A stretch of DNA of 64,000 nt from Streptomyces sp. NBC_01298 (GCF_035978755.1 NZ_CP108414.1:7626001-7690000); one strand, 5' to 3'. Counted from the first letter of the stretch, positions 1-8,464 are shown. Translations and numbers: made by a program. The notes: generated by a model from the sequence alone, not told the origin.

Positions 1-1
1 G

Positions 2-229
2 ATCTTCCTCAGCTCCTACGGCTGGGACGTCTGGCACAAGCGCCACACCGACCGCCGCTTCCAGGCCACCGCCAAGCAGGCCGCCCGCGCACCCCGCGAC
101 GAGGACGCCGTCCGCACCGACCTGGCCAAGGCCCGCGCCGCACTCGACCTCACCACCTGCCTCGCCATCTGGGACATCACCCCGCACGACATCCCCCACC
201 AGACCCGCCGGACGGAGGAAGACCAGTGA
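2..229 (+). CDS. C-terminal fragment of an unrecognised phage protein
   Basis: The reading frame is open from the window edge to a TGA that overlaps the GTG of the next gene by three bases. About 75 residues are visible, rich in Arg, Ala and Asp, with a Trp/His-containing start (GWDVWHKRH). No family was recognised. The overlap and shared strand suggest it is the upstream member of the early operon. Its beginning lies outside the window. Confidence 0.6.
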   Translation: MFLSSYGWDVWHKRHTDRRFQATAKQAARAPRDEDAVRTDLAKARAALDLTTCLAIWDITPHDIPHQTRRTEEDQ

Positions 230-1191
230 AACCCCTCGCCGACCACGGCACCACAGCTCGCGCCAAGGGCCGCCCCGCAACCGGGGTCAAGGGATGCCCC
301 TGCGCTCCCTGCCGAACCGCCGAAGCCGTCTACGACAAGAAGCGCCGCGTCTTCAACGCCACCGGCCGCACCCTCATGGTCGACACCGCGCCCGTCGCAG
401 TCCACCTCAAGGAGCTCTTCGACGCCGGGGCCGGCTGGAACCAGATCGCGGCAGCGGCCCAATCCTCCACCGCGACAGTCCACTCCATCCTCACCGGCCG
501 AGTCACACAGTGCCGCCGAGTCACCGCCAGGAAGCTCCTCGCCGTCAAGGCCCAGGACGTCATTCCGGCCAAACGGCCCGTGAACGCCTGCGGCAGCATC
601 CGCCGCATGCACGCGCTCCTCGCCCTGGGGCACACGAACAAGGCCATCACCATCGCCAGTGGCGTCGAACACTCGATGCTCAGCGACCTCATCAACGAAC
701 GCCTCGCGATCGTCACCCGGCATGTGGCAGAGCGCATCGACCTCGGCTTCCGCACCCTCGCCGGACGACAGGGCACCTCAGCGCGAAGCATCAACCGGGC
801 TCGCCGCAACAACTGGGCACCCGCAGCAGCCTGGGACGAAGAGAGCATCGACGACCCGGCAGCCCACCCCGAGTGGACGGGTCACTGCGGCACCGACCGC
901 GGCTTCTGGACTCACCGCCTCCAGAAAATCCTGATGTGCCAGCCGTGCGAGCAGGCCCACTCCGACTGGAAGACGGCGCACGCGCACCTCGAGCCCCGAG
1001 CTCGGATCGCCGCGGCGCATCGGGCCCGCTGCGCCGCCTCCAACCGCGGCTCCGAGCTCGCCGAAGACGGACGCGAACTCCTCCGCCTCGGCTGCAGCCC
1101 CGACCAGGCCGCCGAACGGCTCGGCGTCACCCGTCAGCACCTACAGCAGGAACTCTGCCGCCACCCCGAGACTGCAAAGAAGGCCGCCTGA
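226..1191 (+). CDS. Multi-HTH DNA-binding phage protein
   Basis: A 321-residue protein starting with GTG inside the preceding stop region. Three helix-turn-helix-like stretches can be read: around residues 70-95 (WNQIAAAAQSSTATVHSIL), around 134-158, and near the C terminus (CSPDQAAERLGVTRQHLQ, about 290-310). An N-terminal CPCAPC and a central pair of cysteines may bind a metal. This architecture recurs in actinophage early regions, so a DNA-binding regulatory or replication accessory role is inferred. Its TGA overlaps the ATG of the methyltransferase by one base (TGATG), so the two are translationally coupled. The exact role is unknown. Confidence 0.75.
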   Translation: MKPLADHGTTARAKGRPATGVKGCPCAPCRTAEAVYDKKRRVFNATGRTLMVDTAPVAVHLKELFDAGAGWNQIAAAAQSSTATVHSILTGRVTQCRRVTARKLLAVKAQDVIPAKRPVNACGSIRRMHALLALGHTNKAITIASGVEHSMLSDLINERLAIVTRHVAERIDLGFRTLAGRQGTSARSINRARRNNWAPAAAWDEESIDDPAAHPEWTGHCGTDRGFWTHRLQKILMCQPCEQAHSDWKTAHAHLEPRARIAAAHRARCAASNRGSELAEDGRELLRLGCSPDQAAERLGVTRQHLQQELCRHPETAKKAA

Positions 1192-2912
1192 TGTCCACCG
1201 GAGCCAACAAGAAGGCCCTCACCGCCACACACCGGCCGGCCACCAGGCGCCGCAACTTCCGCCACGACGACCTCATTGCCGTCGACCTGTTCTCTGGCTT
1301 CGGCGGCCTGACTCGTGGCATCGAGATGGCTGGGTTCACCACGATCATGGCCGCGAACCACAACAGCTACAAGGTCGAAGTCCACGAGGCGAACCACCCC
1401 GACGCCGAGCACTGGATCGCGGACCTGGTCGACCCTGAGGCGGCGGACTACCACTCCGCCCGCGACCTCCCGCCGGCCGACCTCCTTGTCGCTGGCGTGA
1501 GCTGCGTCAACCACTCCCAGGCCAACACCATCAAGGCCTACGAGCAAGGCGCGACGCTGTTCGACTACGACGACCCCGACTACGAAGCACGGGTCACCAA
1601 GTCCGAGCGGGACCGGGCCACCGCGAACTGCGTCCTTCACTACGCAGCCCAGCACCACCCGCGGCTGATCCTCGTCGAATGCACCACCGAACTCACCTCG
1701 TGGGGACCCGCAGTCCAGGGCCGCGCCAAGGTCGGAGACGGCACCACCTACCGGTGGTGGCTCAAGCAGTTCGACCTCCTCAACTACCGGCACAAGGTCC
1801 TGTACCTGAACTCGCAGTTCTTCGGCGTACCGCAGTCCCGCGACCGGCTGTACATCGCGTTCTGGGACAAGGCCCTGCCCGCCCCCGACCTCGAGCACCG
1901 GCCAGCCTCGCACTGCCAGCACTGCGACAAGGACGTCGAGGCCGTCTGGACGTGGCGCACCGGGGTCCCCCCGACCGGATCGGTCCGCTACGGCAAGCAG
2001 TACGAGTACCGGTGTCCTAGCTGCCGCCGACCCGTCGTCCCGCCCATGACACCCTCGCTGGCGGCCCTGGACCTGACCACCCTCGGCACCCGCATCGGCG
2101 ACCGGGTGAAGCCCCTGGCACCCGCAACGATGGCCCGCGCAGAGCGCTGCCGTAAGCGGTTCGCCGACTTCCCAGCGGTCCTCATGCCGGCGAAGTCCGT
2201 GCACGGCTCGGAGAGGCACCCGTGGCAGCCGATGGCCACGCAGACCAGCCAGCAGGAGACATCGATCCTGTCGACCGGCGCCATCCTCGCCGCCGCGGGC
2301 AACACCTTCGAACGACCGGGATCCAACTGCCGCACCCGCGGTCTCGACCAGCCGCTGTGGGCACAGCCCGCCACGAACACCACCGGCCTGATCACACCAC
2401 CGGTCGCACTCGCCGTGGCCAACTACCAGGGCGGCCCCCGCGGCGCCCACGACCCGCTGCCCACCCAGGTCGGGTCAGAAACCCTCGCAGTGGTGTCGTC
2501 CGGGGTGATCCCGTTCAGGAAGAACACCCTGGCCGCGATGCACGGCGAGGCCATGCCCACCGTCACCTCGGACCAGATCCCGGGACTGCTCACGGCCGCC
2601 GGAACGATCAGTCACCGTGCAGTCGAGTCGCTGCTGGCCGCAGAGTGGCGAGCCGCACTCTCCGACCTGTCCCTCGAGGACTGCTACTTCCGAATGATGG
2701 CCGCGCACGAGGTCGGACGCGGCTGCGGCTTCGACGTCGACTTCGCCGGCTACAGCGGCACCTTCACCGTGTGGGGCTCCGCCCGCAACCAGGTCGACGG
2801 GTTCGGCAACGCCGTATCCCCGCAGGTCGGCGAGTGGATCGGCCGTCGGCTCCGGGCCGTCATCCACACCCGCCAGGACAACAGCCCAGAACTCGCCGCC
2901 GCCGCGGCCTAG
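1191..2912 (+). CDS. C5-cytosine DNA methyltransferase, divergent motifs, with zinc-ribbon insert
   Basis: A 573-residue SAM-dependent methyltransferase acting on DNA cytosine. Motif I is VDLFSGFGGLTRGIEMAGF (residues 31-49), the arginine motif is PQSRDRLYIAFW, and motif X is FGNAVSPQVGEWIG near the end. The catalytic loop reads GVSCVNHS with Cys105 instead of the usual PCQ, and the ENV motif is ECT (163-165). A zinc ribbon (CQHC and CPSC) is inserted before the target-recognition region. The closest family I recall is the actinophage group with SPECTNHS at the catalytic loop. No restriction partner is adjacent, so protection of phage DNA from host restriction is the likely job. A modification other than plain methylation cannot be excluded. 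Confidence 0.88.
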   Translation: MSTGANKKALTATHRPATRRRNFRHDDLIAVDLFSGFGGLTRGIEMAGFTTIMAANHNSYKVEVHEANHPDAEHWIADLVDPEAADYHSARDLPPADLLVAGVSCVNHSQANTIKAYEQGATLFDYDDPDYEARVTKSERDRATANCVLHYAAQHHPRLILVECTTELTSWGPAVQGRAKVGDGTTYRWWLKQFDLLNYRHKVLYLNSQFFGVPQSRDRLYIAFWDKALPAPDLEHRPASHCQHCDKDVEAVWTWRTGVPPTGSVRYGKQYEYRCPSCRRPVVPPMTPSLAALDLTTLGTRIGDRVKPLAPATMARAERCRKRFADFPAVLMPAKSVHGSERHPWQPMATQTSQQETSILSTGAILAAAGNTFERPGSNCRTRGLDQPLWAQPATNTTGLITPPVALAVANYQGGPRGAHDPLPTQVGSETLAVVSSGVIPFRKNTLAAMHGEAMPTVTSDQIPGLLTAAGTISHRAVESLLAAEWRAALSDLSLEDCYFRMMAAHEVGRGCGFDVDFAGYSGTFTVWGSARNQVDGFGNAVSPQVGEWIGRRLRAVIHTRQDNSPELAAAAA

Positions 2913-2949
2913 CCGACCACCACCCGCACCAGCCAGAGAGAAGCCTGCC

Positions 2950-3759
2950 GTGACCTTGGACGCCATGCACTGGGTGTGGAACCACTCCCAGTCGAGGGGC
3001 AACGCCCGGCTCGCCCTGCTCTTCGTGGCGGACCAGGTGCGCACCTCAGCTTGCGAAGTACGGCTCAGCTACGCGGACTTCACTGCGGCATTGAACGCTT
3101 CCCGCTCGGTGGCAAAGTCCGCCGTGAAGGCAGCTGCCGAGACGGGTGAACTTCAGATCATCGAGCAGGGCAAGGGCACCCGCTCTTCGCTGTACGCCCT
3201 GCCGAAGGCCGTCGGATTCGTCCGGCCCTCCCTCGCTAGTGGGCCGGAATCAGGCCCACTAGCGCCCCCCAAGCCGACTCTTAGTGGGCCTGATTCCGGC
3301 CCACTAAGCCCAGACCATGATCACGCTAGTGGGCCGGAATCAGGCCCACAGTGGGCCGGAATCAGGCCCTCTAGTGGGCCGGAATCAGGCCCACACTCCC
3401 CATTCCCATCACCCAGCAAGCAAGAGGGGGAGCCGGAAGGGTCGGCCGACGACGACTACGGCATTCCGGCAGCAGCACGACCGCTCATGGATCGGATGAC
3501 CGCCAGCGGCATTCGGGTCCGCTGGCCGTTCAAGGGAAACCAGTGGTTCCCCCTGCTCTCCCTGATCGAGAAGTGCGGCGAGGACGCCCTCGTCGAGTAC
3601 GCCCGCCGAACCGTCGACCGGACACCCGTCGACTCGGTCAAGTACTTCCTCCGCGGCTGGGCCGAACTCCCGCCCAAGCCGGCGCACGGAACCCCCGTCC
3701 ACGTACCGCGGCCCCACCTCCGGGCCGTCGGCTCTCCCGAAGACCGAGGCATCTTCTGA
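2950..3759 (+). CDS. Replication-initiator-like HTH protein with internal origin repeats
   Basis: A 269-residue protein with a GTG start. The N-terminal 90 residues look like a winged-helix domain (LSYADFTAALNASRSVAKSA). A low-complexity linker (about residues 95-160) is made of SGPESGP-type units encoded by a palindromic DNA repeat. The C-terminal domain (about 170-250) has WPFKGNQWFPLLSLIEKCG. It overlaps the downstream DnaB-like helicase gene by one base. The layout matches lambda O-type initiators, in which the origin iterons lie in the linker of the initiator gene and the helicase component follows. The initiator role is inferred from this layout, not from a recognised domain. Confidence 0.75.
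   Translation: MTLDAMHWVWNHSQSRGNARLALLFVADQVRTSACEVRLSYADFTAALNASRSVAKSAVKAAAETGELQIIEQGKGTRSSLYALPKAVGFVRPSLASGPESGPLAPPKPTLSGPDSGPLSPDHDHASGPESGPQWAGIRPSSGPESGPHSPFPSPSKQEGEPEGSADDDYGIPAAARPLMDRMTASGIRVRWPFKGNQWFPLLSLIEKCGEDALVEYARRTVDRTPVDSVKYFLRGWAELPPKPAHGTPVHVPRPHLRAVGSPEDRGIF
3235..3396. repeat. Five inverted-repeat iterons; candidate replication origin
   Basis: Copies lie at 3235-3263, 3280-3308, 3325-3349, 3350-3370 and 3371-3396. The core is AGTGGGCC, a 7-base centre GGAATCA, then GGCCCACT. Copies 1 and 2 are perfect 11-bp inverted repeats, and copy 2 carries the centre in reverse orientation (TGATTCC). Copy 4 is read in a different codon frame (QWAGIRPS) from copies 1, 3 and 5 (SGPESGP), so the DNA rather than the peptide is being conserved. 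The position inside the initiator-like gene and upstream of the helicase gene supports an origin. Confidence 0.75.
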
Positions 3760-5096
3760 TGACGACCGACCTCGAACCACCCATGGACCTCGAAAGCCAG
3801 TTCTTCGAGCGCACCCCGCCCAACGACGAGGCCGCCGAAATGAGCATCCTCAGCGCCTGCTTCTTCGACCGCGACGTCTGCAAGGCCGTCGTCACCAACC
3901 TCGACCCCGCCGACTGCTACAAGCCGGCCCACGAGACCATCCTCGGCGCCATCGGCGAGATGTACGCCCTCGGCCAGAAGGTTGACCCGATCACCCTCGG
4001 CAAGTACCTCGGTGAGACCGGCAACCTCCAGCGCGTCGGCGGCAACCCGTACCTGTTCAACATCACCAACAACACGATCCGCATCGCCAGCCCCGACCAC
4101 GCCCTCGACTACGTCGAGATCGTCCAAGGCCATGCCCGCCGCCGCGAACTCATCAAGCACCACGCCGCGGGCATGCAAGACGCCTACGCCACCCACACCC
4201 CGACCGGCGAGCTCATCGAGAAGACCATCGCCGACGCCCGCGACATCCGAGACCGCGGCCAGACCGGCGCCGACCTTCCCACCGAAGACATCCTCGACTT
4301 CGTTCAGCACGAGGACGTCTACGACTGGGTCGTCCCCGGACTGCTCGAGCGCTCCGACCGGCTGATCCTCACCGCGTCCGAAGGCGGCGGCAAGTCCACC
4401 CTGCTCCGCCAGATGTCCGTCACCCTCGCCGCCGGCATCCACCCGTTCAAGACCTTCGAGATGATCGACCCCGTCCGGGTCCTCACCCTCGACTGCGAGA
4501 ACTCGGCATCCTCCTCGCGGCGCAAGTTCCGCCCGCTCCTCGAGGCTGCCGCCCACATTGAGCAGCCCATCCGCCGCGGCATGTTCCACATCGAATGCCA
4601 GCCCGCCGGCCTCGACCTCACCCGCGCTAAAGACCGGGCCTGGATGATGCGCCGCGTCGAACGCATCAAGCCCGACGTCCTGATCATCGGCCCGATTTAC
4701 CGCCTCCACGCTGGCGACCCCAACTCGGAGGAGCTCGCCCGCAAGGTGTCCGTTGTCATCGACGACGCCCGCGCCACCGCCGGGTGCGCCGTCCTCATGG
4801 AAGCTCACGCCCCCCACGGCAACGGCATGGGACCGCGGTCTCTCCGGCCCCTCGGCTCGTCACTGTGGATGCGGTGGCCCGAGTTCGGCTTCGGTCTGCG
4901 CCCCGTCGAGGACGAAAAGTCCGCCATGAACGTCGAGGGGGCCCGCGGCCGGCGCGTCGTCCCCTGGCGCGGGATGCGTGACGAGCGGGACTGGCCCGTC
5001 TTCATCCGGCAGGGCGAGAAGTGGCCTTGGCAGTCGTACCGGCCGATCGACGCCGACGAGTTCACCGGCTACTCCCCGACAGGAGCGATCTGGTGA
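3759..5096 (+). CDS. DnaB-like replicative helicase / RepA-type ATPase
   Basis: A 445-residue protein. Residues about 18-120 resemble the DnaB N-terminal domain (NDEAAEMSILSACFFD). A RecA-fold ATPase follows with Walker A ASEGGGKST (206-214), a Walker-B-like VLTLDCEN and a second acidic strand DVLIIGPIY. The family unwinds DNA at the replication fork or loads the host helicase. It is translationally coupled to the initiator-like gene (TGATG). An alternative ATG eight codons downstream (3783) is possible. It is shorter than host DnaB and close to phage/plasmid RepA-type helicases, so the choice between true hexameric helicase and loader is open. Confidence 0.85.
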   Translation: MTTDLEPPMDLESQFFERTPPNDEAAEMSILSACFFDRDVCKAVVTNLDPADCYKPAHETILGAIGEMYALGQKVDPITLGKYLGETGNLQRVGGNPYLFNITNNTIRIASPDHALDYVEIVQGHARRRELIKHHAAGMQDAYATHTPTGELIEKTIADARDIRDRGQTGADLPTEDILDFVQHEDVYDWVVPGLLERSDRLILTASEGGGKSTLLRQMSVTLAAGIHPFKTFEMIDPVRVLTLDCENSASSSRRKFRPLLEAAAHIEQPIRRGMFHIECQPAGLDLTRAKDRAWMMRRVERIKPDVLIIGPIYRLHAGDPNSEELARKVSVVIDDARATAGCAVLMEAHAPHGNGMGPRSLRPLGSSLWMRWPEFGFGLRPVEDEKSAMNVEGARGRRVVPWRGMRDERDWPVFIRQGEKWPWQSYRPIDADEFTGYSPTGAIW

Positions 5097-5266
5097 CCGA
5101 CACCTGCCCGAACTGCCTCGAGCGCGGCATAACCCCGATCGCATCCCGCCGCCGCGGCCAGCACCTCGCCCACGGCTACCGCTGCCCCCGCTGCAACCAC
5201 CAGTGGGCCGTCGGCCGCCTCCCCACCGCCTACCCCACCCACACCGAGACCCGAAAGGCCGCCTGA
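5093..5266 (+). CDS. Small zinc-ribbon protein
   Basis: A 57-residue protein whose GTG overlaps the helicase stop by four bases (GTGA). Two cysteine pairs, CPNC and CPRC, are about 27 residues apart and form a classical zinc ribbon. Basic residues lie between them. It is one of many tiny zinc-ribbon proteins in this early region. Function is unknown; nucleic-acid binding is a guess from the fold. Confidence 0.7.
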   Translation: MTDTCPNCLERGITPIASRRRGQHLAHGYRCPRCNHQWAVGRLPTAYPTHTETRKAA

Positions 5267-5706
5267 TGGACGTCAATCCGCTACCCCGCCTCGGCTACTG
5301 CCCCGCCTGCTCCGATGAGATCCGCGTCCGCGCCGACGGCACCCTGTTCCAGCACTCCAGCCCCGGCTGGCCCCGCTGCCCCGGCAGCCGTCGCCCCGTC
5401 GGCCTGCTGGAGCCCACCTTCGTCCGCTGGCTGCACGCCAACGCCGCCCGCAAGGACGCCTACACCAACCGGGTCACCCACCTCGCCCAGCACAAGTTCC
5501 GCGGCTGCACCCGCAGCCCCAACCGGACGCCAGCCGACATGACGTGGACGACCGCCGAAGAGCTGCACGACGAGCTTCACCGGCAGCAAGTCCGCCTCAC
5601 CGGCTCCGAGAACCGGTCCGGGTACGGCGGGACGGAGCGCTGCGACTGGGTGTGCCGCGACGTCGCCACCGCCGGCCGCATCTACGCCGAGCTGGCCGCC
5701 TCATGA
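5266..5706 (+). CDS. Conserved phage protein with N-terminal cysteine cluster
   Basis: A 146-residue protein, ATG overlapping the previous stop by one base. The N terminus has CPAC followed by a Cys-Pro-Gly at about residue 38, suggesting metal binding. The remainder is soluble and charged, with no catalytic motif recognised. It sits in a tightly coupled early operon after the helicase. No function is assigned. Confidence 0.7.
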   Translation: MDVNPLPRLGYCPACSDEIRVRADGTLFQHSSPGWPRCPGSRRPVGLLEPTFVRWLHANAARKDAYTNRVTHLAQHKFRGCTRSPNRTPADMTWTTAEELHDELHRQQVRLTGSENRSGYGGTERCDWVCRDVATAGRIYAELAAS

Positions 5707-5802
5707 CCGCACCCGGCACCCCCTGCCACGACGACGGCGTCCAGCGACCCGACAGCAGCCCGTCCACGCCGCTCGCTACACCGAAGCCGGAGGAGAAGCA
5801 GC

Positions 5803-6081
5803 ATGACCGACACGCCCCCCGCAGTCCTCGAGCTCGAGGCGGACGGCTGCCGTACCTGGCAGCTCACGCCCCGCAACATCAGCCGCGTCGACAACGACAT
5901 CGACAAGCTCGGCGTCTTCGCCAAGGGCTACTGGGCCGCTGGTGACGACGGCCGTCTCGAATGCGTCGGCCTCCGCATCGGGGAGCGTCCCGGCCACGTG
6001 ATCGCGTACTACGGCGACTGGATCATCCGGCACCCCGACGGCGGGTTCACCGTCCACCCCGGGCCCGAGGTCGCACAGTGA
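5803..6081 (+). CDS. PGDYG-like small phage protein
   Basis: A 92-residue protein with a good ribosome binding site (GGAGGAGAAG) before its ATG. The central segment VIAYYGDWIIRHPDGGFTV resembles the PGDYG domain of phage and bacterial proteins of unknown function. It overlaps the next gene by four bases (GTGA). The 95 bases upstream of it, from 5707, show no convincing gene. Confidence 0.7.
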   Translation: MTDTPPAVLELEADGCRTWQLTPRNISRVDNDIDKLGVFAKGYWAAGDDGRLECVGLRIGERPGHVIAYYGDWIIRHPDGGFTVHPGPEVAQ

Positions 6082-6836
6082 GCCCGCAGCCGTACTACGC
6101 CGACGAGCAGGTCCAGCTGTACCTCGGCGACATGCGGGAGGTGCTGCCCAGCCTTGGGGCCAAGGCGGATTTGATCTTGGCAGATCCACCGTATGGCGAG
6201 ACCAGCCTTGCCTGGGACCGGTGGCCCGACGGCTGGCCCGCCCTCGCCGCCACGGCCGCCTCGTCGATGTGGTGCTTCGGCAGCATGCGGATGTTTCTTG
6301 ACCGGCGCGCCGACTTTGACGGCTGGAAGCTCAGCCAGGACGTGGTCTGGGAGAAGCACAACGGCTCCGGTTTTGCAGCGGACCGGTTCAAGCGCGTCCA
6401 CGAGATCGCCACCCACTGGTACCGAGGCCCCTGGTCGGCCATCACCCACGAGGTGCCGACAGAGAAGTCAGGCCGTCGAGGCGGCGGCGAGGGCGGGATG
6501 CGGGCAAGGGCATCGGCCCGCGACCACACCGGCAAGATCGCGGCGAAGACGTGGGACGGCTCGGACGGGTCCCGGCTATTGCGTTCCGTGTTCAAGATCC
6601 GGTCCATGCACGGGCGGGCCCTGCACCCCACCGAGAAGCCGATCGGCATCCTCGACCCGCTGATCCGCTACGCCTGCCCGCCCGGTGGCCTTGTCGTCGA
6701 TCCGTTCGCCGGCTCCGGCAGCACCTTGGACGCCGCCCGCCAGTCCGGCCGTCGGGCGATAGGCATCGAAGCGTCGGAGGCGTACTGCGAGGCCGCGGCC
6801 CGCCGACTCTCCAACCTGACGCTCGAGGCGATGTGA
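6078..6836 (+). CDS. DNA N4-cytosine/N6-adenine methyltransferase
   Basis: A 252-residue amino-methyltransferase of the beta type. The catalytic motif DPPYG comes first (residues 36-40), and the SAM-binding motif DPFAGSGSTLDAA is near the C terminus (about 208-220). It is preceded by the typical HPTEKP segment. It methylates an exocyclic amino group in DNA using SAM; adenine versus cytosine cannot be told by eye. The GTG start overlaps the previous stop. With the C5 enzyme upstream, the phage carries two methyltransferases and no visible nuclease partner, which fits protection from host restriction. Confidence 0.88.
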   Translation: MSPQPYYADEQVQLYLGDMREVLPSLGAKADLILADPPYGETSLAWDRWPDGWPALAATAASSMWCFGSMRMFLDRRADFDGWKLSQDVVWEKHNGSGFAADRFKRVHEIATHWYRGPWSAITHEVPTEKSGRRGGGEGGMRARASARDHTGKIAAKTWDGSDGSRLLRSVFKIRSMHGRALHPTEKPIGILDPLIRYACPPGGLVVDPFAGSGSTLDAARQSGRRAIGIEASEAYCEAAARRLSNLTLEAM

Positions 6837-7020
6837 CCGCCCCCGAGCTCGAGCGGCTCTACGCCGAGGAGTGGCCCACCGGCAGCTTCGGCGGCCCCCG
6901 CCCCGCCCCACGACGCCGCCCGCACCCGCCCCGTGCCACGACGAAGCCGCCGCCCAGCATTACGCCGACCTCGCCGCCGCCGTCTACCGCACCCACCGAA
7001 CCCGAAAGGCCACGCCATGA
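6833..7020 (+). pseudogene. Small phage gene, apparently frameshifted
   Basis: A GTG at 6833 overlaps the methyltransferase stop and opens a sensible N terminus (TAPELERLYAEEWPTGSFGG). Past about 6895 that frame becomes an improbable Pro/Arg run and continues into the next gene's out-of-frame sequence. The frame one base earlier encodes a plausible C terminus (CHDEAAAQHYADLAAAV) and ends in a TGA that overlaps the next ATG in the ATGA style used throughout this operon. A single-base indel between about 6895 and 6930, real or from sequencing, would join the two. An alternative is a short gene starting at GTG 6871. Confidence 0.4.
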
Positions 7021-7643
7021 CCGATCAGCCCGCCCTCAACCTCGACGACGTACTCCCCGCCTGGGAAGCCAGCTACGAACCCGGCAACGTCTCCGACTAC
7101 CTCATCGGCTACACGAACAGCGAAGCCGCCGCGAAGGGGGCAGCAGAGGCCTGGGTGCTGTCCCAGAGCGACAAGGACCCGGCCGCCCTGGAATGGGTGG
7201 AGGCTCCCGGCGGTCGCCACTTCGACGAGCAGTACGAGCTGATCCAGATCATCGACGGCACCGTGGTCGGCATCGGCGTCACCGTCCGCCAGCGGCGGGC
7301 GCAGGCGGAGCCGCTTCCCGCCCGCCGACAGGTCACCGAGTTGGAGCACGATGCCGCCTGGCACGCCATCGAAGGCGCTGCCGGCGAGGAGGGCGCCGAC
7401 CCCGACACCGTCTTGAACGCCGTCCTTGCCGCACTCGGCATCGACCCGCCGGAGGTCGACGAGATGGCTGCCAGCCTCCGCCGCGACGGTTTCGGCGCCG
7501 AGGAGATCACCGAGATCCTGCGGCACGACGACGCCCTGTGTGGGCACTGCGGCGTCCCCAAGGCCAGCCACCACCACCCGTGGACCAGCACCGCCGACAC
7601 CATCGCCAGCGCCCCGCAGCACGCCGCAGCCCCCACCCCGTGA
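7017..7643 (+). CDS. Phage protein of unknown function with C-terminal CGHCG/His motif
   Basis: A 208-residue acidic protein. The first 90 residues contain a sheet-like segment (YELIQIIDGTVVGIGVTV). The middle (110-165) is helical and resembles a UBA-like or recognition fold (VDEMAASLRRDGFGAEEITEIL). The end has CGHCG followed by HHHPW, a likely metal site. No family recognised. ATGA overlap with the upstream small gene. Confidence 0.7.
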   Translation: MTDQPALNLDDVLPAWEASYEPGNVSDYLIGYTNSEAAAKGAAEAWVLSQSDKDPAALEWVEAPGGRHFDEQYELIQIIDGTVVGIGVTVRQRRAQAEPLPARRQVTELEHDAAWHAIEGAAGEEGADPDTVLNAVLAALGIDPPEVDEMAASLRRDGFGAEEITEILRHDDALCGHCGVPKASHHHPWTSTADTIASAPQHAAAPTP

Positions 7644-7650
7644 CACGGAA

Positions 7651-7677
7651 GGCCAGCCGCGGGCTATGCGGCTGGCC
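7651..7677 (+). terminator. Hairpin between early genes
   Basis: Perfect 10-bp inverted repeat GGCCAGCCGC / GCGGCTGGCC with a 7-base loop, just after a gene stop. There is no T-run, so it may attenuate or stabilise the transcript end instead of acting as a full intrinsic terminator. Confidence 0.5.
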
Positions 7678-7717
7678 GTCCGATCCCGATCATCTCACCG
7701 CACCGAAGGAGAACCCG

Positions 7718-8110
7718 ATGGCCGCCACCGAACTGAACATCTGGTACTGCAAGCTGTGCCGGAAGTCCTGCAAGGTCGTACCCCCAGTCGAGGCGCCAGC
7801 CTGTCAGTGCCCAAGCCCGGTATCTGACCTGCACCCCACTCTCGTCACGCCGGTCGTCGGCCCCCCGGTCCGGCCGCTGCAAGCCCTCACCGACGAGGAG
7901 GCCCGTCTCCGCAGCCTCGTCCGGAAGAAGCAGCGGGTGCGGATCACCTACGAGGCTGAAGTCGTTGAAGGCTGGACGCGGACGGACACGTCCGGCATCA
8001 AGCACGTCCAGTTCATGGTCGCCACGGCGGACGGTGAGCGGCATGTGGTGAATCCGCAGCAGCCCGGCGTTCGGATCGAGGGTCTGCCGCGTGACGAGGC
8101 CGCGTCGTGA
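7718..8110 (+). CDS. Small zinc-ribbon phage protein
   Basis: A 130-residue protein with ribosome binding site GAAGGAGAA. The N terminus has CKLC and CQC motifs (residues about 11-36). The C-terminal half contains a beta-rich segment (RVRITYEAEVVEGWTRTDTSG). It overlaps the LuxR-type gene by four bases. No function recognised. Confidence 0.7.
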   Translation: MAATELNIWYCKLCRKSCKVVPPVEAPACQCPSPVSDLHPTLVTPVVGPPVRPLQALTDEEARLRSLVRKKQRVRITYEAEVVEGWTRTDTSGIKHVQFMVATADGERHVVNPQQPGVRIEGLPRDEAAS

Positions 8111-8454
8111 CCGCGCCCGCCCGGCCGGTGCTGACCGAGCGGCAGACCGAGCTCCTCTGCCTGACCGTGCTCGGCCTGACCCTCGAGGAGATCGCCCGCC
8201 GTTGGGGTGTCGAGCCGGTCACGGTCCGCGGGTACAGCCATCGCCTGTGCCGCCGGCTGGGCGCCCGGCACTTGGCCCACGCCGTGCACCTGGCCCATCA
8301 GGCAGGTCTGCTGCGGCGGGAACGCCATGGCGACCACCCCGGCTACGAGGCGCACTTGAGGCGCCGGGACCGCATCTGCAACCTCTGCCGTGACGGGGAG
8401 CGGGCGTACCGCGCGGCGCTGAAGGCCCGCCAGACGCCACAGGAAGCCGCCTAG
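8107..8454 (+). CDS. LuxR/GerE-type HTH DNA-binding protein
   Basis: A 115-residue protein. Residues 8-62 form a LuxR-type helix-turn-helix (LTERQTELLCLTVLGLTLEE, then IARRWGVEPVTVRGYSHRLC), with the typical four helices and no receiver domain. The C-terminal part contains a CNLC motif. Stand-alone LuxR-HTH proteins of this size are common in actinophages and presumably act as transcription regulators. Its target is unknown. It is the last gene before a strong hairpin. Confidence 0.8.
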   Translation: MTAPARPVLTERQTELLCLTVLGLTLEEIARRWGVEPVTVRGYSHRLCRRLGARHLAHAVHLAHQAGLLRRERHGDHPGYEAHLRRRDRICNLCRDGERAYRAALKARQTPQEAA

Positions 8455-8464
8455 CGGCCTCGCA

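Noticed and set aside
5703..5945. Open frame starting at an ATG that overlaps the previous stop
   Set aside because: It runs through the better supported gene at 5803-6081 in another frame, and its second half has shadow-like Arg/Gln composition.
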